Shown: positions 8,718 through 16,480, counted from the stretch's first letter. The stretch: 32,835 nucleotides of DNA from an uncultured Actinomycetes bacterium (GCA_903825765.1 CAIKBU010000035.1:1-32835); one strand, 5' to 3'. Notes: generated by a model from the letters alone, not told the origin. Translations and numbers: made by a program.

Positions 8718-9227
8718 TTAAGAAGCGTCGGACGATGCAGCCAAACGGGCGTAGTGGGCGCGCAGATCACCACATTCGACGCAGATACTCTCGGGCACGA
8801 GACCGAATCGAATACCCCAGCCGAAGAGGGTGCACCCTAGGCAGTACCCGAAAAAGCCTTCGAGGGATGCCGCGATAGCGAGTGGCACCAGAATCCACCG
8901 AGCGGTACTGAATCCGTTCAAGTAGCACACGATATCGGTGGCAACGCAGAACGTGAGGCCAATGAACTGGGCAAACCGTTTCGGTGGTCCCGGAACAAAT
9001 TTTTGCCAAGCGGTCAAACGGGGTCCCGCGACGCGAACAGCAAATTGACCGAGCGGCGACATGGTTGGTCCGGTCGCAACTCGCGCGAGGAACCCGTAGG
9101 TGAGTGGTGCGAGAAGCCACGACCAGCCGGTGACGAGTGCACCAAGGCTCATCGCGACCACGCCAAGGGCCACGGTACGGGCGGCCGCATCATTGACGGG
9201 ATTAGGAAAGGAGAAGAAGCGTTTGAT
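8718..9227 (-). CDS. DUF4395 family membrane protein, probable ATC start
   Basis: A membrane protein of 169 residues with about four hydrophobic segments and conserved cysteines near the end (FGYCLGC and SICVECGDL). DUF4395 proteins start with a short F-P-N-P-V-N motif; here FPNPVNDAAARTV is encoded in frame (9209 down to 9171) but upstream of the first ordinary start, GTG 9173. Between that motif and the in-frame stop at 9257 no ATG, GTG, TTG or CTG occurs. ATC 9227 lies 7 bases after a TAGACT -10 and would give a basic start (MKRFFSFPNPVN). ATT 9230 is the alternative, 6 bases after TATAGA. Only the start is uncertain; a conservative annotation would begin at 9173 and lose the motif. It lies directly downstream of a TauE/SafE exporter. 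Confidence 0.85.
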   Translation of the reverse strand: MKRFFSFPNPVNDAAARTVALGVVAMSLGALVTGWSWLLAPLTYGFLARVATGPTMSPLGQFAVRVAGPRLTAWQKFVPGPPKRFAQFIGLTFCVATDIVCYLNGFSTARWILVPLAIAASLEGFFGYCLGCTLFGWGIRFGLVPESICVECGDLRAHYARLAASSDAS

Positions 9228-9234
9228 AATTCCT

Positions 9235-9240
9235 AGTCTA
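9235..9240 (-). promoter_or_regulatory. -10 element of the DUF4395 gene
   Basis: TAGACT on the minus strand ends 7 bases before ATC 9227. An overlapping TATAGA (9242-9237) ends 6 bases before ATT 9230. No Shine-Dalgarno sequence fits in the remaining space. Confidence 0.5.
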
Positions 9241-9263
9241 TAGGTAGGAAATAGTCATCTGCT

Positions 9264-10031
9264 TTACACCAGTAGTCGCACCGTCGTGCCGAGCCCGAGG
9301 GCGATTATGACGAAACGGACCGTGCGTGGCGTCATGCGCTGGAGCATCATCGTGCCAACGGCCCCACCGAGCAACGTACCCACCATGATGGCCGCTACCG
9401 CTGAACCAACGAGGTGCCCGCGGACAAGGAAGACGACCGAACTCGTAAGGGCGGTCAGACCGGCCAAGACGTTACGGAGTCCCTGCAGTTCGCGGAGTTC
9501 GAACGGTAAGGAAACGGCCATAACGGCCAGCAACATGATGCCGAGACCCGCCCCGAAATAACCGCCGTAGACGGCACACAGTGCGATACCGATGCGCAGG
9601 CCCCACCAGTGACCCCTCCCGGAGGGGTGGAGTGTGGCCAGTCGAGCGCTGATGCGGGGCGCGAAGGCAAACAGCACGGTGCCACCGAGGACGAGCCACG
9701 GTACAACCGCTCGAAATGCACCGGGTGGAAAGAATAGAAGGAGCCCACACCCCACGAGGGCGCCCAGAACGCACGAAGGCACGAGCGAAAGTATGAGATC
9801 TCGGTGGCCACGTAAGTCGGTGCGAAAGCCCCGTATCCCTCCCACGTAGCTGGGCACGACACCCACCGTCGTCGTCGTGTTGGCCACCAAGGCGGGAATG
9901 CCGAGGGAGAGCAAGGTGGGGAAAGCGATAAAGGTGCCGCCCCCCGCGATGCCGTTCGCAATACCCGCGCCGACCCCCGCGACCAGTTCAATCACACAAC
10001 GCAGCTGGGGGGTGAGAACTAGGGTCCACAT
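9264..10031 (-). CDS. TauE/SafE family anion (sulfite/organosulfonate) exporter
   Basis: A 255-residue polytopic inner-membrane protein with about eight hydrophobic segments in two similar halves. Each half starts with a Gly-rich motif typical of the TauE/SafE (former DUF81) family: AGIANGIAGGGTFIAFPTLLSLG near the N-terminus (shown by its ends AGIAN...SLG) and GGYFGAGLGIMLL in the middle. The family moves sulfite, sulfoacetate and related anions, but substrate cannot be read from sequence. ATG 10031 lies 7 bases after a TAGGAT -10 with no ribosome-binding site, so the mRNA is probably leaderless. A DUF4395 gene follows 36 bases downstream with its own -10. Confidence 0.92.
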   Translation of the reverse strand: MWTLVLTPQLRCVIELVAGVGAGIANGIAGGGTFIAFPTLLSLGIPALVANTTTTVGVVPSYVGGIRGFRTDLRGHRDLILSLVPSCVLGALVGCGLLLFFPPGAFRAVVPWLVLGGTVLFAFAPRISARLATLHPSGRGHWWGLRIGIALCAVYGGYFGAGLGIMLLAVMAVSLPFELRELQGLRNVLAGLTALTSSVVFLVRGHLVGSAVAAIMVGTLLGGAVGTMMLQRMTPRTVRFVIIALGLGTTVRLLV

Positions 10032-10038
10032 CGTTACT

Positions 10039-10044
10039 ATCCTA
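10039..10044 (-). promoter_or_regulatory. -10 element of the TauE/SafE gene
   Basis: TAGGAT on the minus strand, 7 bases before ATG 10031; leaderless type. Confidence 0.6.
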
Positions 10045-10101
10045 CGGAGGTGTCCTTTCGCTCCGTGATCGCTAATCCCCCCATGTGCTTCGCGACTGCT
10101 C

Positions 10102-10107
10102 TACCGT
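10102..10107 (+). promoter_or_regulatory. -10 element of the NUDIX gene
   Basis: TACCGT ends 7 bases before GTG 10115; leaderless type. It lies inside the longer open frame beginning at 10085, which argues against that upstream start. Confidence 0.6.
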
Positions 10108-10114
10108 TAGCGAT

Positions 10115-10579
10115 GTGTTTTTAATGACCGGTGAACTTATTATTCCCGCTGACGCGCCCGTCGACCTGATTCGCGCGGCGGGTGGTGTTGTTCTTCGTGA
10201 TGCCGGACTCGGTGCGTACGAAGTGGCGTGTATCTACCGCGAGGCCCGGGGTGACTGGACGTTCCCCAAGGGCAAGCTCGATCCAGGTGAGACGTTCGAG
10301 CAGGCCGCGCTCCGTGAGGTCCTCGAAGAGACGGGGCTGCACTGCGACATCACGCGATTCGTCGGCACCACGAGCTACGTGCACCGCAAGGGGCGTCCGA
10401 AGATTGTTGCGTACTACCTCATGAGCGTTTCACACGGTGAATTCGTCGCCAACGAAGAAGTTGATGAATTGGTGTGGTTGCCACTCGAAAAGGTGCGCGA
10501 GCACCTCACGTGGGACCGCGACCAAGAGCTGTTCGATCTCGTTGTGACACTCCCCGGCCTTCGCGCCGAAGCGTCCTAG
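10115..10579 (+). CDS. NUDIX hydrolase
   Basis: A 154-residue single-domain NUDIX pyrophosphohydrolase, cytoplasmic. The full NUDIX box is present: G53 KLDPG E59 ... R67E68 V L E71E72 TG, which binds the metal and cleaves a nucleoside diphosphate linked to another group. The short form with AAGGVVLRD near the start and GDWTFPKGKLD before the box resembles diadenosine polyphosphate hydrolases and MutT1-like enzymes, but the substrate is not determined. Start GTG 10115 is chosen from the -10 at 10102-10107; ATG 10124 is an alternative with only three residues fewer. Its TAG stop overlaps the stop of the convergent ABC ATPase in the tetramer CTAG. Confidence 0.93.
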   Translation: MFLMTGELIIPADAPVDLIRAAGGVVLRDAGLGAYEVACIYREARGDWTFPKGKLDPGETFEQAALREVLEETGLHCDITRFVGTTSYVHRKGRPKIVAYYLMSVSHGEFVANEEVDELVWLPLEKVREHLTWDRDQELFDLVVTLPGLRAEAS

Positions 10580-11307
10580 CTGCGAACTCGGGAGAGGAAC
10601 GCACGAGTGAGCTCGTGCTCGGGTGCGTCGAGCATCTGCCCTGGTGTTCCGGCTTCGATGACAACGCCTTCGTCGAGGTAGGCCACCGTGGTGGCGACCT
10701 CGCGAGCAAAACCCATTTCGTGCGTGGCAAGCAGCATGGTCGTTCCCTCGTGTGCGAGTTCACGCAACAGTTCGAGCACCTCGCCCACCAACGTTGGGTC
10801 GAGCGCACTAGTGACCTCGTCGAGCAACAACAGCGATGGCTGCATGGCGAGTGAGCGAACAATGGCGACGCGCTGCTGTTGACCACCCGAAAGGCGCTCC
10901 GGGTACTCATCGGCCCGAGTGGCTAACCCGATGCGCTCGAGCAGGGCCATGGCGTCAACTCGCACCTCATCGGTGGGGCGCTTCAACGCGTGCACGGGGC
11001 CGAGCATCACGTTCTGCAACACGCTCAAATGCGGAAAGAGATTGAAGGATTGAAAGACCATGGCGATGTGTCGCCGCACGAGATTTTCGTCGATGCGAGG
11101 GTCGAGGAGTGACTGACCGAACAACGTGACGTCACCACCATCCACTCGTTCGAGCAGGTTGGCGCAGCGGAGCAGCGTGGACTTGCCAGATCCCGACGCG
11201 CCGATGACGCAGACGACGTCGTGGCGATTGAGTTCGAGGGTGACGCCCCGTAGGACCTCAGTGGTCCCGAAGCGCTTCGAGACATTGTGAAAACCGAGCA
11301 CGCTCAC
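10576..11307 (-). CDS. Polar amino-acid ABC transporter, ATP-binding protein
   Basis: A 243-residue ABC ATPase of the GlnQ/GluA type that powers amino-acid uptake. Visible motifs are Walker A GASGSGKST (36-44), the Q-loop in VFQSFNLFPHLSV, signature LSGGQQQR (about 139), Walker B LLLLDEVTSALDP and the switch His in LATHEMGFA. The motif LFPHL and the LDP after Walker B are typical of the polar amino-acid subfamily. GTG 11307 overlaps the permease stop (GTGA), so translation is coupled. It is the last gene of a substrate-binding protein, permease, ATPase operon. The stop overlaps that of the convergent NUDIX gene. Confidence 0.96.
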   Translation of the reverse strand: MSVLGFHNVSKRFGTTEVLRGVTLELNRHDVVCVIGASGSGKSTLLRCANLLERVDGGDVTLFGQSLLDPRIDENLVRRHIAMVFQSFNLFPHLSVLQNVMLGPVHALKRPTDEVRVDAMALLERIGLATRADEYPERLSGGQQQRVAIVRSLAMQPSLLLLDEVTSALDPTLVGEVLELLRELAHEGTTMLLATHEMGFAREVATTVAYLDEGVVIEAGTPGQMLDAPEHELTRAFLSRVRS

Positions 11308-12185
11308 GCCGCACCGGCCAATCGTCGAGTGCGGTCTTTGGCGATGAGTCGGTCGGTCAGTCGTGTGAGGGGCACAGTCATGAGCAAAAAGAGCAGGGCC
11401 GCCACCACGAGTCCCGAGTCATTGAAATTCTGCGCCGCGTCAATCTGCGCACTCTGTACGGCTTCGACGATGCCGAGGATTGACACGAGGGCCGTGTCCT
11501 TTTGCATCGAAATGAAGTCGTTGAGCAGTGGGGGGATAACCGTGCGAACGGCTTGGGGAAAGATGACTTGTCGCATGGTCGCCGGTTGCGAAAGGCCGAG
11601 AGACCGTGCCGCGAGAATCTGTCCGTGGGGCACCGAATGGAGCCCCGCTCGGTAGACCTCCGCGACGTAGGCCGTGTAGGTCAAGGTGATGGCCACGCAA
11701 CCGTAGAAGGCCGGCGTTTGGTGGGAGATCCACCCAATATTGAGTTCCGCCAGTCCGAAGCCGACGATGATAAACACGAGCAGGATCGGAATACCGCGGA
11801 ACACGTCGGTGTAGATCGTGGCGAGCGCTCGAAGCGGGGCCAGCACGGGTGCGCGAGAAATACGCACCCAGGCCAAGAGCAGCCCGAAGATGAGGACGAG
11901 GACTTCGCAGAGGCTAAACATCCAGACGTTCGTCACGATGCCCTTGCCGACTGAAGCCAGCCCCTGATGACTCCCGACCAGGGCAATCCACATCTGGTGG
12001 GGATCGAAGAAAAAGTGACGAAACGCCACGCCACCCGGGGCGTAAAAGACAATGGCGCTCAGAACGCCGAGCACGACCACCGTCGAAAGCGAACTCACGA
12101 GCCTTGAGTGGCGTCCGGTGAGGAGCCGCCGACGACGCGACGAGAAGAGTGAGGGAATGTCCCCGGTGGGGACCGGGGACGCCAC
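11304..12185 (-). CDS. Polar amino-acid ABC transporter, permease
   Basis: A 293-residue permease of the HisM/GlnP family with several membrane segments. It carries the cytoplasmic EAA-type loop contacting the ATPase (EVYRAGLHSVPHGQILAARS, then LGLSQPATMRQVIFPQA). A single permease gene is present, so the transporter core is probably a homodimer. The N-terminal 35 residues are basic and not membrane-embedded. GTG 12185 is preferred because it follows the substrate-binding gene's stop by 5 bases with AAGG before it; the longer open frame from 12233 would overlap that gene. The C-terminus overlaps the ATPase start. Confidence 0.93.
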   Translation of the reverse strand: MASPVPTGDIPSLFSSRRRRLLTGRHSRLVSSLSTVVVLGVLSAIVFYAPGGVAFRHFFFDPHQMWIALVGSHQGLASVGKGIVTNVWMFSLCEVLVLIFGLLLAWVRISRAPVLAPLRALATIYTDVFRGIPILLVFIIVGFGLAELNIGWISHQTPAFYGCVAITLTYTAYVAEVYRAGLHSVPHGQILAARSLGLSQPATMRQVIFPQAVRTVIPPLLNDFISMQKDTALVSILGIVEAVQSAQIDAAQNFNDSGLVVAALLFLLMTVPLTRLTDRLIAKDRTRRLAGAA

Positions 12186-12190
12186 TGGCC

Positions 12191-13057
12191 TTAGGGCTTG
12201 AGCATGGGCACGGCATTGTAAATGCCGAGCCACTTCTTTTGCAGGGCGGCCAGTGTGCCGTTCGCGCGAAGGGCGTCAAGTCCGGCGTTCACACACGCCG
12301 TGATGGCGTCGCCCTTCTGGAACAAGAGGGAGTAGTGCTCACCCACTGAAGGGAACTGGCCAACTTGCGTGGCGATGAGCTTGCCCTTCGCGTCGGTGAG
12401 TTGCGCTGAGGCCATGTATTGACCGGTTGGGGTGTCGACCACCAGGGCGTCGACCTGTCCCGCCTGAAGCGCCGTCAAGGCCCCGTTCAGCGTTGGGTAG
12501 ACACGCGGGGCCTTGGTGGGGTTCAGTTGGTCCTGGATGAATGAGAGACCCGTGGAGCCGAGCTGGTCGCCGTAGAGGTATCCCTTCAGGTCAGCGGCCG
12601 AGTGCTTGGTCACGATCGGATTGGTCTTCAGGGCAATAATCGACTGGTTGACGTCGAAGTAGCTCACCGAAAAGCTGACCGCCTTGGCCCGAGCGGGCGT
12701 GTAGGAGATTTCATTCACGTCAAAGTCAAAGCTCTTGTACCCGGGGGTGAAGCTGGCGTCGAACGGCTCCGTCGACCACTTGACGTTGGATGACGATACG
12801 CCGAGTTCTTTCGCGAGGGCGTAGACCACGGCGGACTCGTAGCCCTTTGCGTTGCTCGGCGTGTTATTGACGAACCATGGCGTGTAGGCGGGGTTGTCCG
12901 TTGCGACGCTGAGGGTGCCGGCGTGCTTCTCGAGCGAGGGCAGTGAACTGCGGCACGAGGTGACGCTTGGTGTGCTCGCGAAGGCGCTGGCGCCGGTGGT
13001 GAGCACAACAATCGAAGCCAGGAGGCTGCCGGCAAGGGAAAGTCGGACAGTACGCAT
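12191..13057 (-). CDS. Polar amino-acid ABC transporter, substrate-binding protein (SBP_bac_3)
   Basis: A 288-residue exported binding protein of family 3. Residues 1-28 are a Sec signal peptide ending FAS. The mature part has the two-lobed family pattern: LSVATDNPAYTPW, GYESAVVYALAKELG, FDFDVNEISYTPAR, then LKGYLYGDQLGSTG and ALVVDTPTGQYMA. The ligand is likely a polar amino acid, perhaps glutamate or a related compound, but this is not proven. There is no L-x-G-C lipobox, unusual for a Gram-positive binding protein, which normally needs a lipid anchor. ATG 13057 has a GAAAGGG ribosome-binding site. The longer frame to 13264 runs through the reverse complement of tRNA-Ser and is an artefact. 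Confidence 0.94.
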   Translation of the reverse strand: MRTVRLSLAGSLLASIVVLTTGASAFASTPSVTSCRSSLPSLEKHAGTLSVATDNPAYTPWFVNNTPSNAKGYESAVVYALAKELGVSSSNVKWSTEPFDASFTPGYKSFDFDVNEISYTPARAKAVSFSVSYFDVNQSIIALKTNPIVTKHSAADLKGYLYGDQLGSTGLSFIQDQLNPTKAPRVYPTLNGALTALQAGQVDALVVDTPTGQYMASAQLTDAKGKLIATQVGQFPSVGEHYSLLFQKGDAITACVNAGLDALRANGTLAALQKKWLGIYNAVPMLKP

Positions 13058-13088
13058 GAAAGGCCCTTTCAAAACTGGAATGTTTCTC

Positions 13089-13094
13089 ATTCTA
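13089..13094 (-). promoter_or_regulatory. -10 element of the amino-acid ABC operon
   Basis: TAGAAT on the minus strand lies 31 bases before ATG 13057, giving a short leader that contains the GAAAGGG ribosome-binding site. It diverges from the tRNA-Ser(GCU) promoter. Confidence 0.5.
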
Positions 13095-13123
13095 TTGACC
13101 GAGTTGTCACGGAAAATTCGCTC

Positions 13124-13153
13124 TTGTGACAAAGCGCCAAAAGTTACTAGGAT
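13124..13153 (+). promoter_or_regulatory. Promoter of tRNA-Ser(GCU)
   Basis: A -35-like TTGTGA (13124-13129) and a -10 TAGGAT (13148-13153) are separated by 18 bases and lie 10 bases before the mature tRNA. Confidence 0.7.
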
Positions 13154-13163
13154 GGAACTGCTT

Positions 13164-13257
13164 GGAGAGGTGGGTGAGTACGGTTTAAACCACATTCCTG
13201 CTAAGAATGCGACCTGCGAAAGTGGGTCCGAGGGTTCGAATCCCTCCCTCTCCGCCA
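13164..13257 (+). tRNA. tRNA-Ser(GCU)
   Basis: A class II tRNA: acceptor stem GGAGAGG/CCTCTCC, anticodon stem CATTC/GAATG enclosing CTGCTAA with anticodon GCT, a long variable arm (GCGACCTGCGAAAGTGGGTC, approximately), T-arm GAGGG-TTCGAAT-CCCTC, discriminator G and encoded CCA (13255-13257). It reads AGC/AGU serine codons. It is followed by its own terminator and then rimO. Confidence 0.97.
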
Positions 13258-13261
13258 AGTG

Positions 13262-13292
13262 CACCGAGCCTCCGTGCTCGGTGTTTATCTTT
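13262..13292 (+). terminator. Terminator after tRNA-Ser(GCU)
   Basis: An 8-bp perfect stem CACCGAGC (13262-13269) with GCTCGGTG (13276-13283), loop of 6, followed by TTTATCTTT. It lies 14 bases before the rimO start, so read-through could also link the tRNA transcript to rimO. Confidence 0.85.
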
Positions 13293-13305
13293 ATGAAGGA
13301 GACCC

Positions 13306-14610
13306 GTGCGCTACTGGATTGAAACGCTGGGTTGTCCGAAGAACCACGTTGACTCCGACAAGCTGGCCGGTCTGTTGATCTCCCAGGGCTACACCGTGGC
13401 CGACTCCGCGAGTGAGGCTGACTTGGTCGTCGCCAACACGTGTGCCTTCATTGAGGCTGCGCGCGAGGAGTCAATTGAGACCGTCTTGGCGCTCGCCGAC
13501 CTCAAGCAGAACAACGCACGATTGGTTGTCACTGGCTGCATGGCCGAACGGTACGGCCAGGAGCTCGCCGATGCCCTGCCCGAGGTCGACCTCGTGGCCG
13601 GTTTCAACGAGAGCCTGACGGCGCTCGCCCCCGCCACCCCGGTACGCCTTGGCTCAAAGCCGAAGAATGATTTCGACCTCCTCAACTTGCCCCGTCCCGC
13701 CACGTCGGCGCCGTGGGCCTACGTCAAGATTGCCGAAGGTTGTGATCGACGTTGTGGCTTCTGCGCCATCCCGACGTTCCGGGGTGACCAGCGCTCACGC
13801 TCAACCGAGGAAATCCTTCGTGAGGCTCGCGAACTCACCGCCGGAGGCGTCAAGGAACTCGTCCTGATCGCGCAAGACCTCGCGAGCTGGGGAAATGATC
13901 GACGACGCGCCGCCTTGGGTGAAGCCGTGGAAGTCCTCGACGAGGGTGGCACGCAGCCACTAATTGACCTGACCAACGCACTCCGAGGCGAAGTTGAACG
14001 CGTCCGTTTGTTGTACCTCTACCCGTCGGGTCTCACCAGTGGCTTGATTGACACGATTCTGGCGACGGGGGTGCCGTATTTCGACCTTTCGCTTCAGCAC
14101 GCCTCTCGCCCGCTCCTTCGCGGTATGCGTCGATGGGGTGATGGGGATCGCTTCTTAGAGCGCATCGCCGCTATTCGTGCGGCGGAGCCCATGGCGACGT
14201 TCCGTTCCTCCTTTATTCTCGGGTACCCCGGCGAGACGGAGGACGACCAGCGGGCACTGCTTTCCTTCATCGAAGAAGCGCAACTGGACTGGGCCGGCTT
14301 CTTCACCTTCTCGTCCGAAGAGGGGACACACGCGAACGACTTGCCGAACCAGGTCCCGCACGAATTGGCGCTCGAGCGACTGCGTGAAGTTGCCGAACTT
14401 CAAGACGCCATTACGGCTCGCCGCCGCGACATGCTCGTGGGTACCACGCAACGAGTGCTCATCGATGCGCCCGGTATCGCCCGTAGTGTGAGGGAGTGTC
14501 CAGAAATCGACGGCATCATTATGGTTGACCCCGCGCTCGAAGTCGGCTCGTTCTACGACGTCTCGATCGTGGCCAGTCACGGTACCGACCTCGAGGCGGT
14601 TCTCGGATGA
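13306..14610 (+). CDS. rimO: Ribosomal protein S12 methylthiotransferase RimO
   Basis: A 434-residue radical-SAM methylthiotransferase that modifies a conserved Asp of ribosomal protein S12. The N-terminal UPF0004 domain has its three cluster cysteines C10 (TLGCPKN), C46 (ANTCAFIE) and C78 (VTGCMAER). The radical-SAM motif CDRRCGFC gives C146, C150 and C153. A TRAM-like domain ends the protein. RimO rather than MiaB is indicated by ETLGCPKNHVDSD at the start. GTG 13306 has AAGGAG 5-6 bases upstream and leaves the first cysteine in its usual place. Its stop overlaps the pgsA start (ATGA), so the two are cotranslated. Confidence 0.96.
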   Translation: MRYWIETLGCPKNHVDSDKLAGLLISQGYTVADSASEADLVVANTCAFIEAAREESIETVLALADLKQNNARLVVTGCMAERYGQELADALPEVDLVAGFNESLTALAPATPVRLGSKPKNDFDLLNLPRPATSAPWAYVKIAEGCDRRCGFCAIPTFRGDQRSRSTEEILREARELTAGGVKELVLIAQDLASWGNDRRRAALGEAVEVLDEGGTQPLIDLTNALRGEVERVRLLYLYPSGLTSGLIDTILATGVPYFDLSLQHASRPLLRGMRRWGDGDRFLERIAAIRAAEPMATFRSSFILGYPGETEDDQRALLSFIEEAQLDWAGFFTFSSEEGTHANDLPNQVPHELALERLREVAELQDAITARRRDMLVGTTQRVLIDAPGIARSVRECPEIDGIIMVDPALEVGSFYDVSIVASHGTDLEAVLG

Positions 14611-15182
14611 CGTCTCGCGAACGGGTCTACGGAGAAACTGCGCTGCTGACGCCGGCGAACCTCATGACCTTCCTGCGCCTCGGCCTGGCCCCGGTGTTGA
14701 TGTACTTTCTCGTCTTCCACCGCACATCGTGGTGGACGGTCGTCCTCGGTGCAGTAGCGGCGGCATCTGACTATTTGGACGGCATCGTGGCTCGCCGCTA
14801 CGGCACCACGACCTCGGGTGCCTACCTTGACCCCCTCGCCGACAAGATCATTGTGCTTGGTGGCCTGTACGCCCTGATCTTCACGCACCCGCACCACCTG
14901 ACCTTCGTCATCGTGCCGGCCGTCATCATCACGTTGCGAGAAGTGTGGATGAGTGTCCACCGATCGCGCGCCGCGAAGGTTGGCATCTCTATTCCCGCCG
15001 TGAAAATCGCCAAGTGGAAGACGTTCGTGCAGGACTGGGCCATCGCCTTTTGTGTCTTGCCGTACTTTCACGAACACCTCGTGTACGCCCAGGTGACGCT
15101 CTGGCTCGCCGTCGTGATGACGGTGTACACCGGTTGGCGCTACTACGTCGATGGAAAGAAATTGCTGGCTAATGCGCGTTGA
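14607..15182 (+). CDS. pgsA: CDP-diacylglycerol-glycerol-3-phosphate 3-phosphatidyltransferase
   Basis: A 191-residue membrane enzyme of the CDP-alcohol phosphatidyltransferase family that makes phosphatidylglycerophosphate, the first committed step to phosphatidylglycerol and cardiolipin. The signature is D55-YL-D58-G-IV-AR, then G71, D75 and D79 (AYLDPLADK). Seven residues rather than eight separate AR from the Gly, a spacing I recall from actinobacterial members. Several membrane helices follow. ATG 14607 overlaps the rimO stop, and the gene's end overlaps the cinA start by 11 bases, so rimO-pgsA-cinA form a tightly coupled operon. PgsA is preferred over phosphatidylinositol-type synthases because of the ADKI motif and neighbourhood. 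Confidence 0.93.
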   Translation: MTSRERVYGETALLTPANLMTFLRLGLAPVLMYFLVFHRTSWWTVVLGAVAAASDYLDGIVARRYGTTTSGAYLDPLADKIIVLGGLYALIFTHPHHLTFVIVPAVIITLREVWMSVHRSRAAKVGISIPAVKIAKWKTFVQDWAIAFCVLPYFHEHLVYAQVTLWLAVVMTVYTGWRYYVDGKKLLANAR

Positions 15183-16431
15183 AATTGTGGCCATCGGCAC
15201 GGAACTACTGCTGGGCCAGATTGCCGACACCAACTCCCAGTGGCTGGGTGAAAAGCTCGCCGCTAACGGCATTGGATCGCATTTCCACCAGCACGTTGGC
15301 GATAATCACGAACGCATTGTTTCGGCCCTGCGCATTGCCCTGGGTCGTGCTGACGCGGTCATCATCTGCGGGGGTCTCGGGCCGACGCAGGATGACATTA
15401 CGCGGGCCGCCGTTGCTGAAATTATGGGTGTTTCCCTCGTCCGCGAGGACTATTTGGCCACGCGTATTGAAGAAATGTTCACGGCGCGCGGACGCACGAT
15501 GGCGCAGAACAACTTGCTCCAGGCCGACGTCCCCGAAGGTGCCACCGTTATCGACCAAGTCCGCGGGACCGCGCCGGGGCTCATCTGTCCCGTTGGTACG
15601 CAGGTCATCTACGCCGTTCCCGGTGTGCCCTACGAGATGAGCGAGATGTTTGAGCGGGCAATTTTGCCCGACCTCGTGGCACGCTCGCGCGCACTCGGCG
15701 AAAAGAACGTCATTGCCTCGCGTGTGCTGCGCACCTGGGGGGCTGGTGAATCGGCACTCGCCGAAGCCGTGGACAGTCGTTTCGACGAGCTGGAGGCCTC
15801 TGACCGCGTGACCATTGCTTTTCTCGCTTCGGGCATTGAGGGAATCAAGGTGCGGCTCACCGCCCGCGGTGATGATGAAGCCCACGCGCAGTCACTCCTC
15901 GCGAGTGAAGAAGCGACGGTGCGGGGCCTCATTGACGCTGTGTTTGGTGACGTCATCTTCGGCGTTGACGACGAAACCATGGAGGACGCCGTTGCGTCAC
16001 GACTGGTGGCCCGAGGGCTGACTCTGGGACTGGCCGAGTCGGTGACCGGTGGACTCATCGCTTCGCGGCTCGTGAATGTGGCCGGCGCATCCCAGTGGTT
16101 CCGAGGTGGACTCGTGAGTTACGCCTCGGACACGAAGTTTTCTCTGCTGGGTGTCACCCCTGGTCCGGTCGTGAGTGCGTCCGCCGCCGAAGAGATGGCT
16201 CGGGGGGCACGCACCTTGCTCGGTTCCGACGTCGCCGTATCGGTGACCGGTGTGGCGGGACCGGATGAGCAGGATGGACAGGTGCCCGGCACCGTGTTCG
16301 TCGGCATCGCTCTCGGGGATACCGTAACCCACGTTTCACTGCGACTTCCGGGTGATCGCGCTCGGGTGCGGACGTACGCTGCCATCAGTGCCCTCGATGC
16401 ACTGCGCAAGGCGCTCGACGCCACGCTCTAA
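15172..16431 (+). CDS. cinA: CinA family nicotinamide-nucleotide amidohydrolase
   Basis: A 419-residue two-domain protein. The N-terminal MoaB/MogA-like domain (about 1-170) starts VEIVAIGTELLLGQI and contains GGLGPTQDD. The C-terminal domain (about 255-419) is the PncC-type nicotinamide mononucleotide deamidase, recognised from LAESVTGGLIASRLVNV, SYASDTKFSLLGV and SVTGVAGPD. It recycles pyridine nucleotides, and its position beside recA is a classic arrangement. ATG 15172 is chosen because it gives the conserved MRVEIVAIGTELL start; it overlaps the end of pgsA by 11 bases. A longer frame from 15151 lies inside pgsA and is not needed. Confidence 0.95.
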   Translation: MRVEIVAIGTELLLGQIADTNSQWLGEKLAANGIGSHFHQHVGDNHERIVSALRIALGRADAVIICGGLGPTQDDITRAAVAEIMGVSLVREDYLATRIEEMFTARGRTMAQNNLLQADVPEGATVIDQVRGTAPGLICPVGTQVIYAVPGVPYEMSEMFERAILPDLVARSRALGEKNVIASRVLRTWGAGESALAEAVDSRFDELEASDRVTIAFLASGIEGIKVRLTARGDDEAHAQSLLASEEATVRGLIDAVFGDVIFGVDDETMEDAVASRLVARGLTLGLAESVTGGLIASRLVNVAGASQWFRGGLVSYASDTKFSLLGVTPGPVVSASAAEEMARGARTLLGSDVAVSVTGVAGPDEQDGQVPGTVFVGIALGDTVTHVSLRLPGDRARVRTYAAISALDALRKALDATL

Positions 16432-16460
16432 TTTTTTCACGTACGTCAGAAAAATCCCCA

Positions 16461-16480
16461 CTACGAACATCTGTTCGTAG
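16461..16480. promoter_or_regulatory. LexA operator (SOS box) of recA
   Basis: A perfect 8+8 palindrome, CTACGAAC-ATCT-GTTCGTAG, containing the GAAC-N4-GTTC core of Gram-positive and actinobacterial LexA sites. It overlaps the TAGTAT -10 candidate at 16478-16483, so bound LexA would block recA transcription until DNA damage. Confidence 0.92.

Noticed and set aside
13058-13264. N-terminal extension of the amino-acid binding protein (EREGFEPSDPLSQ...)
   Set aside because: This peptide is the known artefact of translating a serine tRNA in reverse complement; the signal peptide starts at 13057.
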